Notes: a model not told the origin generated them from the letters alone. DNA of 64,000 bases from Streptomyces sp. SS1-1 (GCF_008973465.1 NZ_WBXN01000004.1:5124501-5188500), one strand, 5' to 3'; positions 1 through 7,575 are shown, counted from the stretch's first letter. A program made the numbers and translations.

Positions 1-144
1 CTGCTGTCGGTCTGGATCGACCGTGACGGCGTGCACACCGCCGATGACGGGGCCTCCGGCCCCCACCGGATCGCCTCGCTCGCCGAACTCCCCGCCCTGC
101 TCGGCGCCGATACCCGTTTTGGAGCCCGGCCCACGTTCAGGTAA
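1..144 (+). CDS. C-terminal end of a HAD-family hydrolase (partial)
   Basis: Reading frame 1 is open from the first base to a TAA at 142-144 and gives 47 residues. They begin LLSVWIDRDG and contain IASLAELPALLG, a tail typical of HAD-type phosphatases that end with a residue-rich helix after the last strand. The catalytic motifs would lie upstream of the window, so the family call rests on this tail and on the position. In Streptomyces a HAD gene follows gltX and precedes a tRNA-Gln/Glu cluster (from memory). The substrate cannot be predicted. Confidence 0.55.
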   Translation: MLSVWIDRDGVHTADDGASGPHRIASLAELPALLGADTRFGARPTFR

Positions 145-235
145 TGTTCTTCCTGCGCCGCCGGGGAGCGGGCCGAAAGGCCGGGAACCGGGGGAGCGAA
201 CTAGAACAAGATCCCCTCAGGGGCTTGCGTTCCAG

Positions 236-307
236 TGGCCTATGGTGTAATTGGCAGCACGACTGATTCTGGTTCAGTTAGTCTTGGTTCGAGTCCAGGT
301 AGGCCAG
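236..307 (+). tRNA. tRNA-Gln (CTG anticodon)
   Basis: The acceptor arm TGGCCTA (236-242) pairs with TAGGCCA (300-306) and G307 is the discriminator. The anticodon stem ACTGA/TCAGT encloses the loop TTCTGGT, giving anticodon CTG. The T-loop carries GGTTCGAGTCC. CCA is not encoded. It is the first of five tRNAs in one co-oriented cluster. Confidence 0.95.
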
Positions 308-347
308 CTCGCAGAGCTTATCTGCGCCGCGGAGTTCCATCCGCAAA

Positions 348-420
348 GCCCCCGTTGTGTAGCGGCCTAGCACGCTGCCCTCTCAAGGCAGTAGCGCCGG
401 TTCGAATCCGGTCGGGGGTA
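348..420 (+). tRNA. tRNA-Glu (CTC anticodon), copy 1
   Basis: The acceptor arm GCCCCCG (348-354) pairs with CGGGGGT (413-419), with one G-U pair at the end; A420 is the discriminator. The anticodon loop CTCTCAA reads CTC. The anticodon stem contains CTGCC/GGCAG, where the other two Glu copies have CCGCC/GGCGG. This is a compensated base-pair change, so both forms fold. Confidence 0.95.
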
Positions 421-482
421 CAGATCCTTCCCGCGAGGACGGCTCGGGTAGCTCCCACCGACCTCGATGCAGGATCGCTAGG

Positions 483-555
483 GCCCCCGTTGTGTAGCGG
501 CCTAGCACGCCGCCCTCTCAAGGCGGTAGCGCCGGTTCGAATCCGGTCGGGGGTA
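483..555 (+). tRNA. tRNA-Glu (CTC anticodon), copy 2
   Basis: It has the same acceptor, D-arm and T-arm as copy 1: GCCCCCG 483-489 pairs with CGGGGGT 548-554 and A555 is the discriminator. The anticodon is CTC within a GCCGCC/GGCGG stem. Confidence 0.95.
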
Positions 556-575
556 CAAACTGGTCTAAACCACAT

Positions 576-647
576 TGGTCTATGGTGTAATTGGCAGCAC
601 GACTGATTCTGGTTCAGTTAGTCTTGGTTCGAGTCCAGGTAGACCAG
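576..647 (+). tRNA. tRNA-Gln (CTG anticodon), copy 2
   Basis: It is identical to the first tRNA-Gln except for a compensated acceptor pair: TGGTCTA (576-582) pairs with TAGACCA (640-646), where copy 1 has TGGCCTA/TAGGCCA. The anticodon is CTG. Confidence 0.95.
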
Positions 648-675
648 CTCGGATCTGCGGAAACGTACGATCCTC

Positions 676-748
676 GCCCCCGTTGTGTAGCGGCCTAGCA
701 CGCCGCCCTCTCAAGGCGGTAGCGCCGGTTCGAATCCGGTCGGGGGTA
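676..748 (+). tRNA. tRNA-Glu (CTC anticodon), copy 3
   Basis: GCCCCCG 676-682 pairs with CGGGGGT 741-747 and the discriminator is A748. It matches copy 2 throughout. It is the last tRNA of the cluster and is followed directly by a terminator hairpin. Confidence 0.95.
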
Positions 749-754
749 CAGCGA

Positions 755-784
755 GAAGGCCCTCCGCTTCGGCGGGGGGCCTTC
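755..784 (+). terminator. Intrinsic terminator of the tRNA cluster
   Basis: A 13-bp stem, GAAGGCCCTCCGC (755-767) against GCGGGGGGCCTTC (772-784), closes a TTCG tetraloop 6 nt after the last tRNA. There is no clear T-run, as is common in this genus. Confidence 0.8.
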
Positions 785-813
785 GGCGTGTCCCCGCTCG
801 CTCGTGTCTCCGC

Positions 814-1458
814 TCACTCGAAGCCGTAGCGCCGCGCGGACTCCTCCTCCTGCGCCAGCCGGTGCAGGGCCTGAAGCATCGGCTCCACCAGGACCGCGCC
901 CAGCACCGCCGTCTCGACCTTCTCCGCCTCCGACGCCCGGGTCTCCACGAAGTCCAGGTCGAGGACGGCCGCCCCGTGCATCAACCGGGCGTAGGACAGC
1001 AGCAGTTGAGGGTCCCAGTCGTAGCCGAGGCGCCGCAGGGCCGCCACCGCCACGACCAGCGAGCGATAGGCGGGGGAGATCGACACCAGCGCCTGGGCGT
1101 GGGACCAGCCCAGCTCCGCCAGGAGCCGGTCCGCCGTCTCGTGGGCGCCCCGGACGTACTCGTCGTCCTCGTCCGGCTCCGGGACCTGGGGGAGGGCCCA
1201 CAGGGCCGCGCCCATCCGGATCGTCCGGGGCAGGGCGTCGTCGTCGACGTGCCCGAGCACCTCCCGGACCGTCGCCACCGGCAGCCGCCCCACCTGGATC
1301 AGGGCGCGCACCAGCCGCAGCCGGCGCAGGTGCTCCTGGTCGTACTCGGCGGTGCGGGCGTTGATCTGGCGGCCGGGGCTCAACAGGCCCTCGCGCAGGT
1401 AGTACTTGATCGTCGCGATGGGCACGCCACTGCGCTCGCTCAGCTCCGCCAGCCGCAT
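814..1458 (-). CDS. MerR-family transcriptional regulator
   Basis: The 214-residue protein opens with the MerR winged-helix signature: LAELSERSGV at residues 3-12, IKYYLREGLL near 17-26, then an ARTAEYD wing and the dimerisation helix. The long C-terminal part (about 75-214) is an alpha-helical effector domain with no cysteine cluster, which argues against a metal sensor. ATG at 1458 was chosen because AGGGGAGG lies 8 nt upstream. The next upstream in-frame ATG, at 1494, would lie inside the operator. It is transcribed divergently from the DUF4188 gene, and near-identical 17-bp palindromes sit between them. It therefore probably represses or activates that gene and itself (inference). Confidence 0.85.
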   Translation of the reverse strand: MRLAELSERSGVPIATIKYYLREGLLSPGRQINARTAEYDQEHLRRLRLVRALIQVGRLPVATVREVLGHVDDDALPRTIRMGAALWALPQVPEPDEDDEYVRGAHETADRLLAELGWSHAQALVSISPAYRSLVVAVAALRRLGYDWDPQLLLSYARLMHGAAVLDLDFVETRASEAEKVETAVLGAVLVEPMLQALHRLAQEEESARRYGFE

Positions 1459-1475
1459 CTCTTGCGCCTCCCCTT

Positions 1476-1524
1476 GGACAGTGCCACTATCCAACCACCG
1501 AACAGATGGATAGTGCCGCTATCC
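1476..1524. promoter_or_regulatory. Twin 17-bp operator palindromes in the MerR/DUF4188 divergent region
   Basis: Two copies of GGAYAGTGCCRCTATCC lie at 1476-1492 and 1508-1524. The second is a perfect 6-5-6 inverted repeat (GGATAG/CTATCC) and the first has one mismatch. Their starts are 32 bp apart, close to three helical turns, so two dimers would sit on the same DNA face. The downstream copy ends 22 bp before the DUF4188 start and the upstream copy 17 bp before the merR start, so occupancy could control both promoters. MerR binding is inferred. Confidence 0.7.
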
Positions 1525-1546
1525 GATGGCGGAACCAGGGGGCGAC

Positions 1547-2056
1547 ATGGTCGCGAAACCGGTGCTGGGGCGTACGACGGCCGACACCGAGGGCGATGTG
1601 GTGGTGCTGCTCATCGGCATGCGGATCAACCACTTCTGGGCGGTGCACCAGTGGCTCCCGGTCATGCTGGCGATGTTCCGCATGTTGGCGGAGCTCGCGA
1701 AGGACGGCGACCGGGGGCTGCTGGGGCGGGTGCTCCTGACGGCCTCGCCGCGGACGTACTACGTCGTCCAGTACTGGGAGTCCAAGGAGAAGCTGTACGC
1801 GTACGCCGCCTCGCCGGACATGTTCCACCACAAGGTGTGGGGCATCGTGAACCGCAAGGAGCGGGCCGGCAGGGTCCGCGGGCACGTGGGGATCTGGCAC
1901 GAGTCGTACGTCGTGCCGGAGGGGTCGTACGAGTCCATCTACGGGGACATGCCGGCGTTCGGCCTCGCGGCCGCGCACGGACAGGTGCCGGTGGAGCGGC
2001 GCGGCCGGTCCGCGAAGGACCGCTTCGCCCACCGGTCGGGCGGCGCGGGCTCCTGA
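1547..2056 (+). CDS. DUF4188 family protein (monooxygenase-like ferredoxin-fold)
   Basis: The 169-residue protein carries the DUF4188 signature VVVLLIGMRINHFWAVHQWL at about residues 18-37. It continues with the family's MLAELAKD helix, the YYVVQYWES strand, and RVRGHVGIWHESY. These proteins are predicted to adopt a dimeric alpha-beta barrel like small haem or ABM monooxygenases, but no reaction is established. ATG 1547 is preferred over ATG 1526 because AGGGGG precedes it by about 6 nt, while 1526 lies one base after the operator. Pairing with a divergent MerR gene suggests an inducible stress or detoxification function (inference). Confidence 0.8.
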   Translation: MVAKPVLGRTTADTEGDVVVLLIGMRINHFWAVHQWLPVMLAMFRMLAELAKDGDRGLLGRVLLTASPRTYYVVQYWESKEKLYAYAASPDMFHHKVWGIVNRKERAGRVRGHVGIWHESYVVPEGSYESIYGDMPAFGLAAAHGQVPVERRGRSAKDRFAHRSGGAGS

Positions 2057-2065
2057 GAGATCGGT

Positions 2066-2117
2066 GCCGTCGGTCCGGGAGGCGCCGCGGCGTTGAGGCG
2101 CGTCCAGGACCGACGGC
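2066..2117. terminator. Bidirectional terminator between DUF4188 gene and ndgR
   Basis: An 11-bp perfect inverted repeat, GCCGTCGGTCC (2066-2076) and GGACCGACGGC (2107-2117), has a 30-nt loop and lies between convergent genes. Its symmetry would serve both strands. There is no T-run. Confidence 0.5.
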
Positions 2118-2141
2118 GTGCGTACGTCGTCGCCGGCGGGG

Positions 2142-2858
2142 TCAGCCCGTGCGGCGCAGGGCCTCGGACAGGCGGGAGGCGGCGTCGATGACCGCCTGGG
2201 CGTGCATGCGGCCGGGGTGGCGCGTGAGGCGCTCGATGGGGCCGGAGACCGACACGGCGGCCACCACGCGGTTCGACGGGCCGCGCACCGGCGCGGAGAC
2301 CGAGGCGACACCCGGCTCGCGCTCGCCGATCGACTGGGCCCAGCCGCGGCGCCGTACGCCGGAGAGGGCGGTGGCCGTGAAGCGGGCGCCCTGCAGGCCG
2401 CGGTGCAGCCGCTCGGGCTCCTCCCAGGCCATCAGGATCTGCGCGGAGGAACCCGCCTTCATCGTCAGCGTCGAGCCGACCGGGACCGTGTCCCGCAGGC
2501 CGGACAGCCGCTCCGCCGCGGCGACGCAGATGCGCATGTCGCCCTGGCGGCGGTAGAGCTGGGCGCTCTCGCCCGTGACGTCCCGCAGATGCGTGAGGAC
2601 CGGGCCGGCGGTCGCGAGGAGACGGTCCTCACCCGCCGCCGCGGCCAGTTCCGCGAGGCGGGGGCCGAGAATGAATCGGCCCTGCATGTCGCGCGCCACC
2701 AGCCGGTGGTGTTCCAATGCCACGGCCAGCCGGTGGGCCGTGGGTCGTGCGAGTCCGGTGGCCGAGACGAGTCCCGCGAGGGTGGCCGGTCCGGACTCCA
2801 GGGCGCTCAGGACAAGGGCTGCCTTGTCCAGGACGCCGACGCCGCTACTGTTGTCCAT
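2142..2858 (-). CDS. ndgR: IclR-family regulator NdgR
   Basis: The 238-residue protein has an N-terminal winged helix (about 8-68, with [18 protein letters not shown]) and a C-terminal IclR effector domain ([18 protein letters not shown], then [18 protein letters not shown]). Length and position directly divergent from leuCD match NdgR of S. coelicolor and AreB of S. clavuligerus. Those proteins control leucine and other amino-acid genes and link them to antibiotic production (family knowledge). ATG 2858 gives the usual NdgR N-terminus [13 protein letters not shown]; an upstream start would add seven residues and has no ribosome site. It probably binds the shared 203-bp ndgR-leuC region. Confidence 0.92.
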   Translation of the reverse strand: MDNSSGVGVLDKAALVLSALESGPATLAGLVSATGLARPTAHRLAVALEHHRLVARDMQGRFILGPRLAELAAAAGEDRLLATAGPVLTHLRDVTGESAQLYRRQGDMRICVAAAERLSGLRDTVPVGSTLTMKAGSSAQILMAWEEPERLHRGLQGARFTATALSGVRRRGWAQSIGEREPGVASVSAPVRGPSNRVVAAVSVSGPIERLTRHPGRMHAQAVIDAASRLSEALRRTG

Positions 2859-2883
2859 GCAACGATACTCGCGTCTCACTCTG

Positions 2884-3049
2884 TGAAACGCAAGTTCAAT
2901 TTCCCGTGGAACACGCCACTCTGGATGTCACGAAGGCACAGCGGCCCGTGGACCAGAACGGGCCTGGCGGCGGACGTCCGGAAGCAGGGGCACGGACGGC
3001 GGTCGCCCTCTCAAGATCTCTAGTTGGGCCGGTGGACCGTAGACCGGCC
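2884..3049. promoter_or_regulatory. ndgR-leuC divergent control region with operator-like palindromes and a leader hairpin
   Basis: The AT-richer part near ndgR holds the weak palindromes TGAAACGCAAGTTCA (2884-2898) and TTCCCGTGGAA (2901-2911), plausible NdgR sites. Just before leuC, GGCCGGT (3027-3033) pairs with ACCGGCC (3043-3049). This 7-bp hairpin ends one base before the leuC Shine-Dalgarno GAAGGGA, so its folding could affect translation. No leucine-codon leader peptide or T-box was recognised. Confidence 0.45.
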
Positions 3050-3061
3050 GAAGGGAAAGCG

Positions 3062-4492
3062 ATGGGTAGGACACTCGCGGAGAAGGTCTGGGACGACCAC
3101 GTCGTCCGGCGCGCCGAGGGCGAGCCCGACCTCCTCTTCATCGATCTGCACCTGCTGCACGAGGTGACCAGTCCGCAGGCCTTCGACGGTCTGCGCAAGA
3201 GCGGCCGGCAGGTGCGCCGGCTCGACCTCACCATCGCGACCGAGGATCACAACACCCCGACCCTCGACATCGACAAGCCCATCGCGGACCCCGTCTCCCG
3301 CGTCCAGCTGGAGACCCTGCGCAAGAACGCCGCCGAGTTCGGCGTCCGGCTGCACCCGCTGGGCGACGTCGAGCAGGGCGTCGTCCACGTCGTCGGCCCG
3401 CAGCTCGGTCTGACGCAGCCCGGCATGACCGTGGTCTGCGGCGACTCGCACACCTCCACGCACGGCGCGTTCGGCGGCCTGGCGTTCGGCATCGGCACCT
3501 CCCAGGTGGAGCATGTGCTGGCCACCCAGACGCTGCCCATGGCCCGCCCGAAGACCATGGCCATCACGGTCGACGGCGAGCTGCCCGAGGGCGTCACCGC
3601 CAAGGACCTGATCCTGGCGATCATCGCCCGGATCGGCACCGGCGGCGGCCAGGGCTACGTCCTGGAGTACCGCGGCTCCGCCATCGAGAAGCTCTCGATG
3701 GAGGCCCGCATGACCATCTGCAACATGTCGATCGAGGCGGGCGCCCGCGCGGGCATGATCGCCCCCGACCAGACCACCTTCGACTACCTCGAGGGCCGTC
3801 CGCACGCGCCGAAGGGCGAGGACTGGGACGCGGCCGTCGCGTACTGGAAGACGCTGAGGACGGACGACGACGCCGAGTTCGACGCCGAGGTGGTCATCGA
3901 CGCCTCCGAGCTGTCGCCGTTCGTCACCTGGGGCACCAACCCGGGCCAGGGCGCGCCGCTTTCGGCGTCCGTCCCCGACCCGGCTTCGTACGAAGACGCC
4001 TCGGAGCGTCTGGCCGCCGAAAAGGCCCTGGAGTACATGGGGTTGGAGGCCGGTCAGCCGCTGCGCTCCATCAAGGTGGACACCGTCTTCGTAGGCTCGT
4101 GCACCAACGGCCGCATCGAGGACCTGCGCGCCGCCGCCGAGCTCGTCAAGGGCCGCAAAGTCGCCGACGGCGTACGGATGCTGGTCGTCCCCGGCTCCGC
4201 CCGGGTCGGTCTGCAGGCCGTCTCCGAGGGCCTGGACGTCGTCTTCAAGGAGGCCGGCGCCGAGTGGCGGCACGCCGGCTGCTCGATGTGCCTGGGCATG
4301 AACCCCGACCAGCTGGCCCCCGGCGAGCGCTCGGCGTCCACGTCCAACCGCAACTTCGAGGGCCGGCAGGGCAAGGGCGGCCGTACGCACCTGGTGTCGC
4401 CGCAGGTCGCGGCGGCCACCGCGGTCCTGGGCCACCTGGCCTCCCCGGCCGACCTGTCCGACGCCGAGACCCGTACGCCCGCTGGAGTCTGA
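3062..4492 (+). CDS. leuC: 3-isopropylmalate dehydratase large subunit
   Basis: The 476-residue protein is the aconitase-type LeuC subunit. With LeuD it isomerises 2-isopropylmalate to 3-isopropylmalate in leucine synthesis. The N-terminus [13 protein letters not shown] and the substrate-loop motif [13 protein letters not shown] (about 129-141) are typical. The three [4Fe-4S] ligands appear as the Cys in VGSCTNGR (about 347) and the two in [10 protein letters not shown] (about 407 and 410). GAAGGGA lies 6 nt before ATG 3062. leuD follows after 6 nt in one operon, and the gene is divergent from ndgR, its probable regulator. Confidence 0.97.
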   Translation: MGRTLAEKVWDDHVVRRAEGEPDLLFIDLHLLHEVTSPQAFDGLRKSGRQVRRLDLTIATEDHNTPTLDIDKPIADPVSRVQLETLRKNAAEFGVRLHPLGDVEQGVVHVVGPQLGLTQPGMTVVCGDSHTSTHGAFGGLAFGIGTSQVEHVLATQTLPMARPKTMAITVDGELPEGVTAKDLILAIIARIGTGGGQGYVLEYRGSAIEKLSMEARMTICNMSIEAGARAGMIAPDQTTFDYLEGRPHAPKGEDWDAAVAYWKTLRTDDDAEFDAEVVIDASELSPFVTWGTNPGQGAPLSASVPDPASYEDASERLAAEKALEYMGLEAGQPLRSIKVDTVFVGSCTNGRIEDLRAAAELVKGRKVADGVRMLVVPGSARVGLQAVSEGLDVVFKEAGAEWRHAGCSMCLGMNPDQLAPGERSASTSNRNFEGRQGKGGRTHLVSPQVAAATAVLGHLASPADLSDAETRTPAGV

Positions 4493-4498
4493 TCAGTC

Positions 4499-5092
4499 AT
4501 GGAAGCATTCACCAAGCACACCGGCCGGGCCGTCCCGCTGCGCCGCTCCAACGTCGACACCGACCAGATCATCCCTGCTCACTGGCTCAAGAAGGTGACC
4601 AGGGACGGCTTCGAGGACGGGCTGTTCGAGGCCTGGCGCAAGGACCCGGAGTTCGTGCTCAACCGCCCCGAGCGCGAAGGCGCCACGGTGCTGGTCGCCG
4701 GCCCCGACTTCGGCACCGGCTCCTCCCGTGAGCACGCCGTGTGGGCGCTGCAGAACTACGGCTTCAAGGCCGTGATCTCGTCCCGCTTCGCCGACATCTT
4801 CCGCGGCAACTCGCTGAAGAACGGCCTGCTCACGGTCGTGCTGGACCAGAAGATCGTGGACGCGCTGTGGGAGCTCACCGAGAAGGACCCCACGGCCGAG
4901 GTCACGGTGGACCTCGAGGCGCGTGAGGTGCGCGCCGAGGGCATCACCGCCGCCTTCGAGCTGGACGAGAACTCCCGCTGGCGGCTGCTGAACGGCCTCG
5001 ACGACATCTCGATCACCCTCCAGAACGAGGCCGACATCGCGGCCTACGAGGCGAAGCGGCCGTCGTTCAAGCCGCGCACCCTCCAGGGCTGA
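4499..5092 (+). CDS. leuD: 3-isopropylmalate dehydratase small subunit
   Basis: This is the 197-residue swivel domain of the isopropylmalate isomerase, usual length. It carries the opening motif [14 protein letters not shown] and the conserved loop [14 protein letters not shown] (about 66-79), followed by [15 protein letters not shown]. It starts 6 nt after leuC and must act as a heterodimer with that subunit. A strong symmetrical hairpin 45 nt downstream ends the operon. Confidence 0.97.
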   Translation: MEAFTKHTGRAVPLRRSNVDTDQIIPAHWLKKVTRDGFEDGLFEAWRKDPEFVLNRPEREGATVLVAGPDFGTGSSREHAVWALQNYGFKAVISSRFADIFRGNSLKNGLLTVVLDQKIVDALWELTEKDPTAEVTVDLEAREVRAEGITAAFELDENSRWRLLNGLDDISITLQNEADIAAYEAKRPSFKPRTLQG

Positions 5093-5136
5093 TCCGGACG
5101 TCGCGCAAGGCGACTTTCGGCCACCCCAACACACCC

Positions 5137-5171
5137 GCAGTACCCCCGATCGGTCCGATCGGGGGTACTGC
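5137..5171. terminator. 35-bp perfect palindrome, terminator of leuCD
   Basis: The 17-nt arm GCAGTACCCCCGATCGG is followed by a single T and its exact reverse complement. As RNA it would form a very stable hairpin. As DNA it could extrude as a cruciform or bind a symmetrical protein. It lies 45 nt after leuD, with no T-run. Confidence 0.65.
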
Positions 5172-5355
5172 CATGTCTGCACCCGAACGGCCCTGCGCGA
5201 TCGGGGCGCCGCTCACAACACCCCACGTTACGAAGGGTGTTGCCGGGGTACGCGAGACATGTCACCGCGGCTTCCGCAAGTGCCCGGAAGGCCAACTGAG
5301 GCCGGAGTTGCACCCCTGGCAGGCGACAACTCGCCCCAGATGGCACAATCTGTGC

Positions 5356-5586
5356 ATGGAACACGACGGCCAACTCGAGCTCTATGCGGCGGTCGCGGAC
5401 CAACTCAAGGAAGCGCACGCGAGCGTGCGCGCACTGCAAGTCCCGGAGGGCGTACGGATGGCGCTGACCCGGAAGCTGCTGGTCATTACGGCCGCGGCCA
5501 AGCACGACGTCGCCGAAGCGGCAAGGCGTCTGGAGCGGTTCGTCGCGGACCTCGACGCGGGGCGATTCCCCGAAGAGGAACGCTGA
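5356..5586 (+). CDS. Conserved small protein of unknown function
   Basis: The 76-residue protein (MEHDGQLELYAAVADQLKEA start, RFPEEER end) is almost entirely predicted helix with alternating charged and small residues, and has no cysteine or membrane segment. I recognise it only as a Streptomyces protein regularly found between leuD and hupS. ATG 5356 was chosen because a CACAAT -10-like element ends 6 nt before it with no Shine-Dalgarno sequence, which suggests a leaderless mRNA. Upstream extension in frame has non-coding-like composition. Function unknown. Confidence 0.75.
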   Translation: MEHDGQLELYAAVADQLKEAHASVRALQVPEGVRMALTRKLLVITAAAKHDVAEAARRLERFVADLDAGRFPEEER

Positions 5587-5644
5587 GAACACCTTCGAGG
5601 CAGTCGAGTCTGTTGCGGCACAAGGGTGATTAGCCCGTTTCGTG

Positions 5645-5674
5645 TTTGATTTGCGGTATATATCTGCCTAACGT
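5645..5674 (+). promoter_or_regulatory. Probable hupS promoter
   Basis: TTTGAT (5645-5650) and TAACGT (5669-5674) are spaced 18 nt apart inside an unusually AT-rich stretch with TATATATC between them. Transcription would start near 5681, giving a leader of about 45 nt that contains the GAAGGGGAAG ribosome site before GTG 5726. Confidence 0.5.
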
Positions 5675-5725
5675 GCGAAAAAGCTTGAACACTTTCGTTC
5701 TGGCGATGTCTCCGAAGGGGAAGAC

Positions 5726-6379
5726 GTGAACAAGGCGCAGCTCGTAGAAGCGATTGCCGACAAGATGGGCGGCCGCCAGCAGGCCGCCGATGCTGTCGAC
5801 CACGTACTGGACGCGATCGTCCGCGCCGTCGTGGCGGGGGAGCGGGTCTCGGTCACCGGCTTCGGTTCGTTCGAGAAGGTCGACCGCCCGGCCCGGTACG
5901 CCCGCAACCCTCAGACGGGCGAGCGGGTTCGGGTCAAGAAGACCTCGGTTCCCCGCTTCCGCGCCGGTCAGGGCTTCAAGGACCTGGTGAGCGGCTCGAA
6001 GAAGCTGCCGCGCGGCGGAGAGGTCTCCGTGAAGAAGGCACCCAAGGGCAGCCTCACCGGCGGCGCCTCGGCCACGGTCAAGAAGGCCGCCGCCAAGAAG
6101 ACCACCAAGGCCGCCGCGAAGAAGACCTCGGCCGCCGCCAAGAAGACGACTGCGAAGAAGACCACGGCGACGGCGAAGAAGACGGCCGCGAAGAAGGCGC
6201 CGGCGAAGAAGACGACGACGGCCGCCGCCAAGAAGACGACGGCGAAGAAGACCACGGCGACGGCGAAGAAGACGGCCGCGAAGAAGGCCCCGGCGAAGAA
6301 GGCCACCGCCAAGAAGGCGCCCGCCAAGAAGTCGACGGCTCGCAAGACCACCGCCAAGGCGACCGCCCGCAAGAGGTAG
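5726..6379 (+). CDS. hupS: HU-type nucleoid protein with lysine-rich tail (HupS)
   Basis: The 217-residue protein is a fusion-like two-part HU. Residues 1-93 are a normal HU fold (MNKAQLVEAIADKMGGRQQA, GFGSFEKVDRPARYARNPQTGE with the DNA-arm RNPQTG). Residues 94-217 are an Ala-Lys-Thr-Pro tail of AKKTT and KKAPAKK repeats like histone H1. In Streptomyces HupS compacts the nucleoid in spores (family knowledge). GTG 5726 follows GAAGGGGAAG. The tail contains a near-perfect 81-bp duplication. The gene is monocistronic, with its own promoter and a strong terminator. Confidence 0.96.
   Translation: MNKAQLVEAIADKMGGRQQAADAVDHVLDAIVRAVVAGERVSVTGFGSFEKVDRPARYARNPQTGERVRVKKTSVPRFRAGQGFKDLVSGSKKLPRGGEVSVKKAPKGSLTGGASATVKKAAAKKTTKAAAKKTSAAAKKTTAKKTTATAKKTAAKKAPAKKTTTAAAKKTTAKKTTATAKKTAAKKAPAKKATAKKAPAKKSTARKTTAKATARKR
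6131..6301 (+). repeat. Tandem 81-bp direct repeat inside the hupS tail
   Basis: Copies at 6131-6211 and 6221-6301 have a period of 90 bp (30 codons) and differ at only a few positions. Each encodes an Ala-Lys-Thr module with KKTTATAKK and KKAPAKK. The frame is kept, so gain or loss of a copy would only change tail length. Confidence 0.85.
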
Positions 6380-6402
6380 AACCGCAGGGGCACTCACGCG
6401 CC

Positions 6403-6430
6403 GGGCCGGACTCCGCACGGAGTCCGGCCC
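6403..6430 (+). terminator. hupS terminator
   Basis: The 13-bp perfect stem GGGCCGGACTCCG (6403-6415) against CGGAGTCCGGCCC (6418-6430) has a 2-nt CA loop. It lies between hupS and the convergent small gene, so it may act on both strands. Confidence 0.8.
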
Positions 6431-6449
6431 GCGGCGTTCCCGGGCCCCG

Positions 6450-6653
6450 TCAGAAGGTCTGCAGCGTCACCAGCGTCACGCGCAGCGAACCGCCGTCGCC
6501 CTCCGTCTCGATGCGGACCCGCTGCCCGGGCCGCAGCAGCCGCAGGCCGCCCGCGTCGAAGGCCGGGGCGTCGAAGGGGACGGGGGTCCCGTCGTCCAGG
6601 AGCACGCTGCCGGAGCGGGTGTCGGCGTCGTAGGTGTATGCGGTGGCCTGCAT
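6450..6653 (-). CDS. Small beta-rich protein, cold-shock-like, unknown function
   Basis: The 67-residue protein (MQATAYTYDADTRSGSVLLD start) reads as a five-strand barrel: a GSVLLDDGTPVPF strand pair, then LRLLRPGQRVRIE, then LRVTLVTLQTF. The pattern resembles cold-shock/OB proteins (a GxVxxDDG strand followed by a GQxVxxE strand), but it lacks the aromatic RNP1/RNP2 residues. It lies 70 nt downstream of cofC on the same strand and could be co-transcribed with it. Function not known. Confidence 0.7.
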   Translation of the reverse strand: MQATAYTYDADTRSGSVLLDDGTPVPFDAPAFDAGGLRLLRPGQRVRIETEGDGGSLRVTLVTLQTF

Positions 6654-6723
6654 GTTCGCAGCCTATGCGCTCTGCCGGGGGGCCGCGAGGGGGTGTTCGC
6701 CGGGTGCGGTGCGTCCGCCCGTC

Positions 6724-7362
6724 CTACGCGCCCTCGGTGAGCAGCCGCGCCGCCACCTGGGCCGTGCGCGGGCCGACGCCCAGCGCCAGGGCGGCCCGCA
6801 GATCCGCGCCGGTGTCCACGTCCTGGCGTACGGAGTCCACATCGTGGAGGGGCAGTTCCCATGCGCCGGAGGCGCGGTGCCGGGCGCGCGAGTTCTCCCC
6901 GAACTCCGGCCGCAGCGCATTCCTGGGCGCCGCCGCCAGCAGGGTCGTACCGATGCCCGCCGCGTCCGCGAGAAAGGCGCGCGGGAATTCCGCCGCCGCG
7001 TCCAGGACCCGGGCCAATTCCAGCGGGCGCAGGGCGGGGAGATCCGCGTTCAGGGCGGCCACCGCCGCCTCGGGGCGGGGGGCGCGCACGGCGGCGGCCG
7101 CGTGCGCCAGCGCCGCGTTGAGACCGCCGCGCGGTTCGTCGGAGACGATGTGGGCGCCGAGCAGCGCCAGCTCGCGGCCCGCCCGCTCGTCGTCCGTGAC
7201 GACGGCCACATCCTTCACCGCCGAGCAGGCCAGTGCCGCCGCGACGGTGTCCTGGGCGAAGGCGAGGGCCAGCTCCGGGCGCAGCGCGTCGGCCGCGGTG
7301 TCCGACAGCCTGCTCTTCGCCCGTGCCAAGGGCTTCAGGGGTACGACCAAGGTCCACTGCAC
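6724..7362 (-). CDS. cofC: 2-phospho-L-lactate (or phosphoenolpyruvate) guanylyltransferase CofC/FbiD
   Basis: The 212-residue protein is a nucleotidyltransferase of coenzyme F420 synthesis that activates phospholactate or PEP with GTP. Its N-terminus WTLVVPLKPLARAKSRLSD matches the GTP-binding start of CofC (VPVKxxxxAKSRLS). GGLNAALAHA (about 81-90) and LNADLPALRP (about 104-113) match the guanine and metal-binding segments. Length matches the family. It is divergent from the acyltransferase gene, and no other F420 gene is in the window. Confidence 0.93.
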   Translation of the reverse strand: MQWTLVVPLKPLARAKSRLSDTAADALRPELALAFAQDTVAAALACSAVKDVAVVTDDERAGRELALLGAHIVSDEPRGGLNAALAHAAAAVRAPRPEAAVAALNADLPALRPLELARVLDAAAEFPRAFLADAAGIGTTLLAAAPRNALRPEFGENSRARHRASGAWELPLHDVDSVRQDVDTGADLRAALALGVGPRTAQVAARLLTEGA

Positions 7363-7575
7363 CGGTGTTCCGTCCCTCTCTCGTCGCGGTCATTGTCGCC
7401 CAGCCGTCCCCGGAGGCGTCCGGCGGCCGCGGGGCGCGGCGGCGGACGGAGGGCCCTGGAGGGGTGGGGGCGCGCAACGGGCGGGCGTAGTGTTCTCGAC
7501 AGACCGGCGGCCTGGGGCGACACTTGTGCGGCCCCCCGGCCCGATGTCGTCGATTTCCTAGAGGAAGGTGTCCGC

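Noticed and set aside
862-2556. Long plus-strand open frame of 564 codons opposite merR and ndgR
   Set aside because: It is the high-GC shadow of genes on the other strand. Codon bias and protein similarity belong to MerR, DUF4188 and NdgR.
2859-3061. T-box or leucine leader peptide before leuC
   Set aside because: No T-box core sequence and no short frame rich in leucine codons.
5173-5586. 137-codon version of the small gene after leuD
   Set aside because: The extra 61 residues have non-coding-like composition, begin inside or beside the terminator palindrome, and a -10 element lies right before ATG 5356.
6131-6301. CRISPR-like or mobile repeat
   Set aside because: The repeat encodes lysine-rich protein in frame with hupS and has no spacers or inverted ends.
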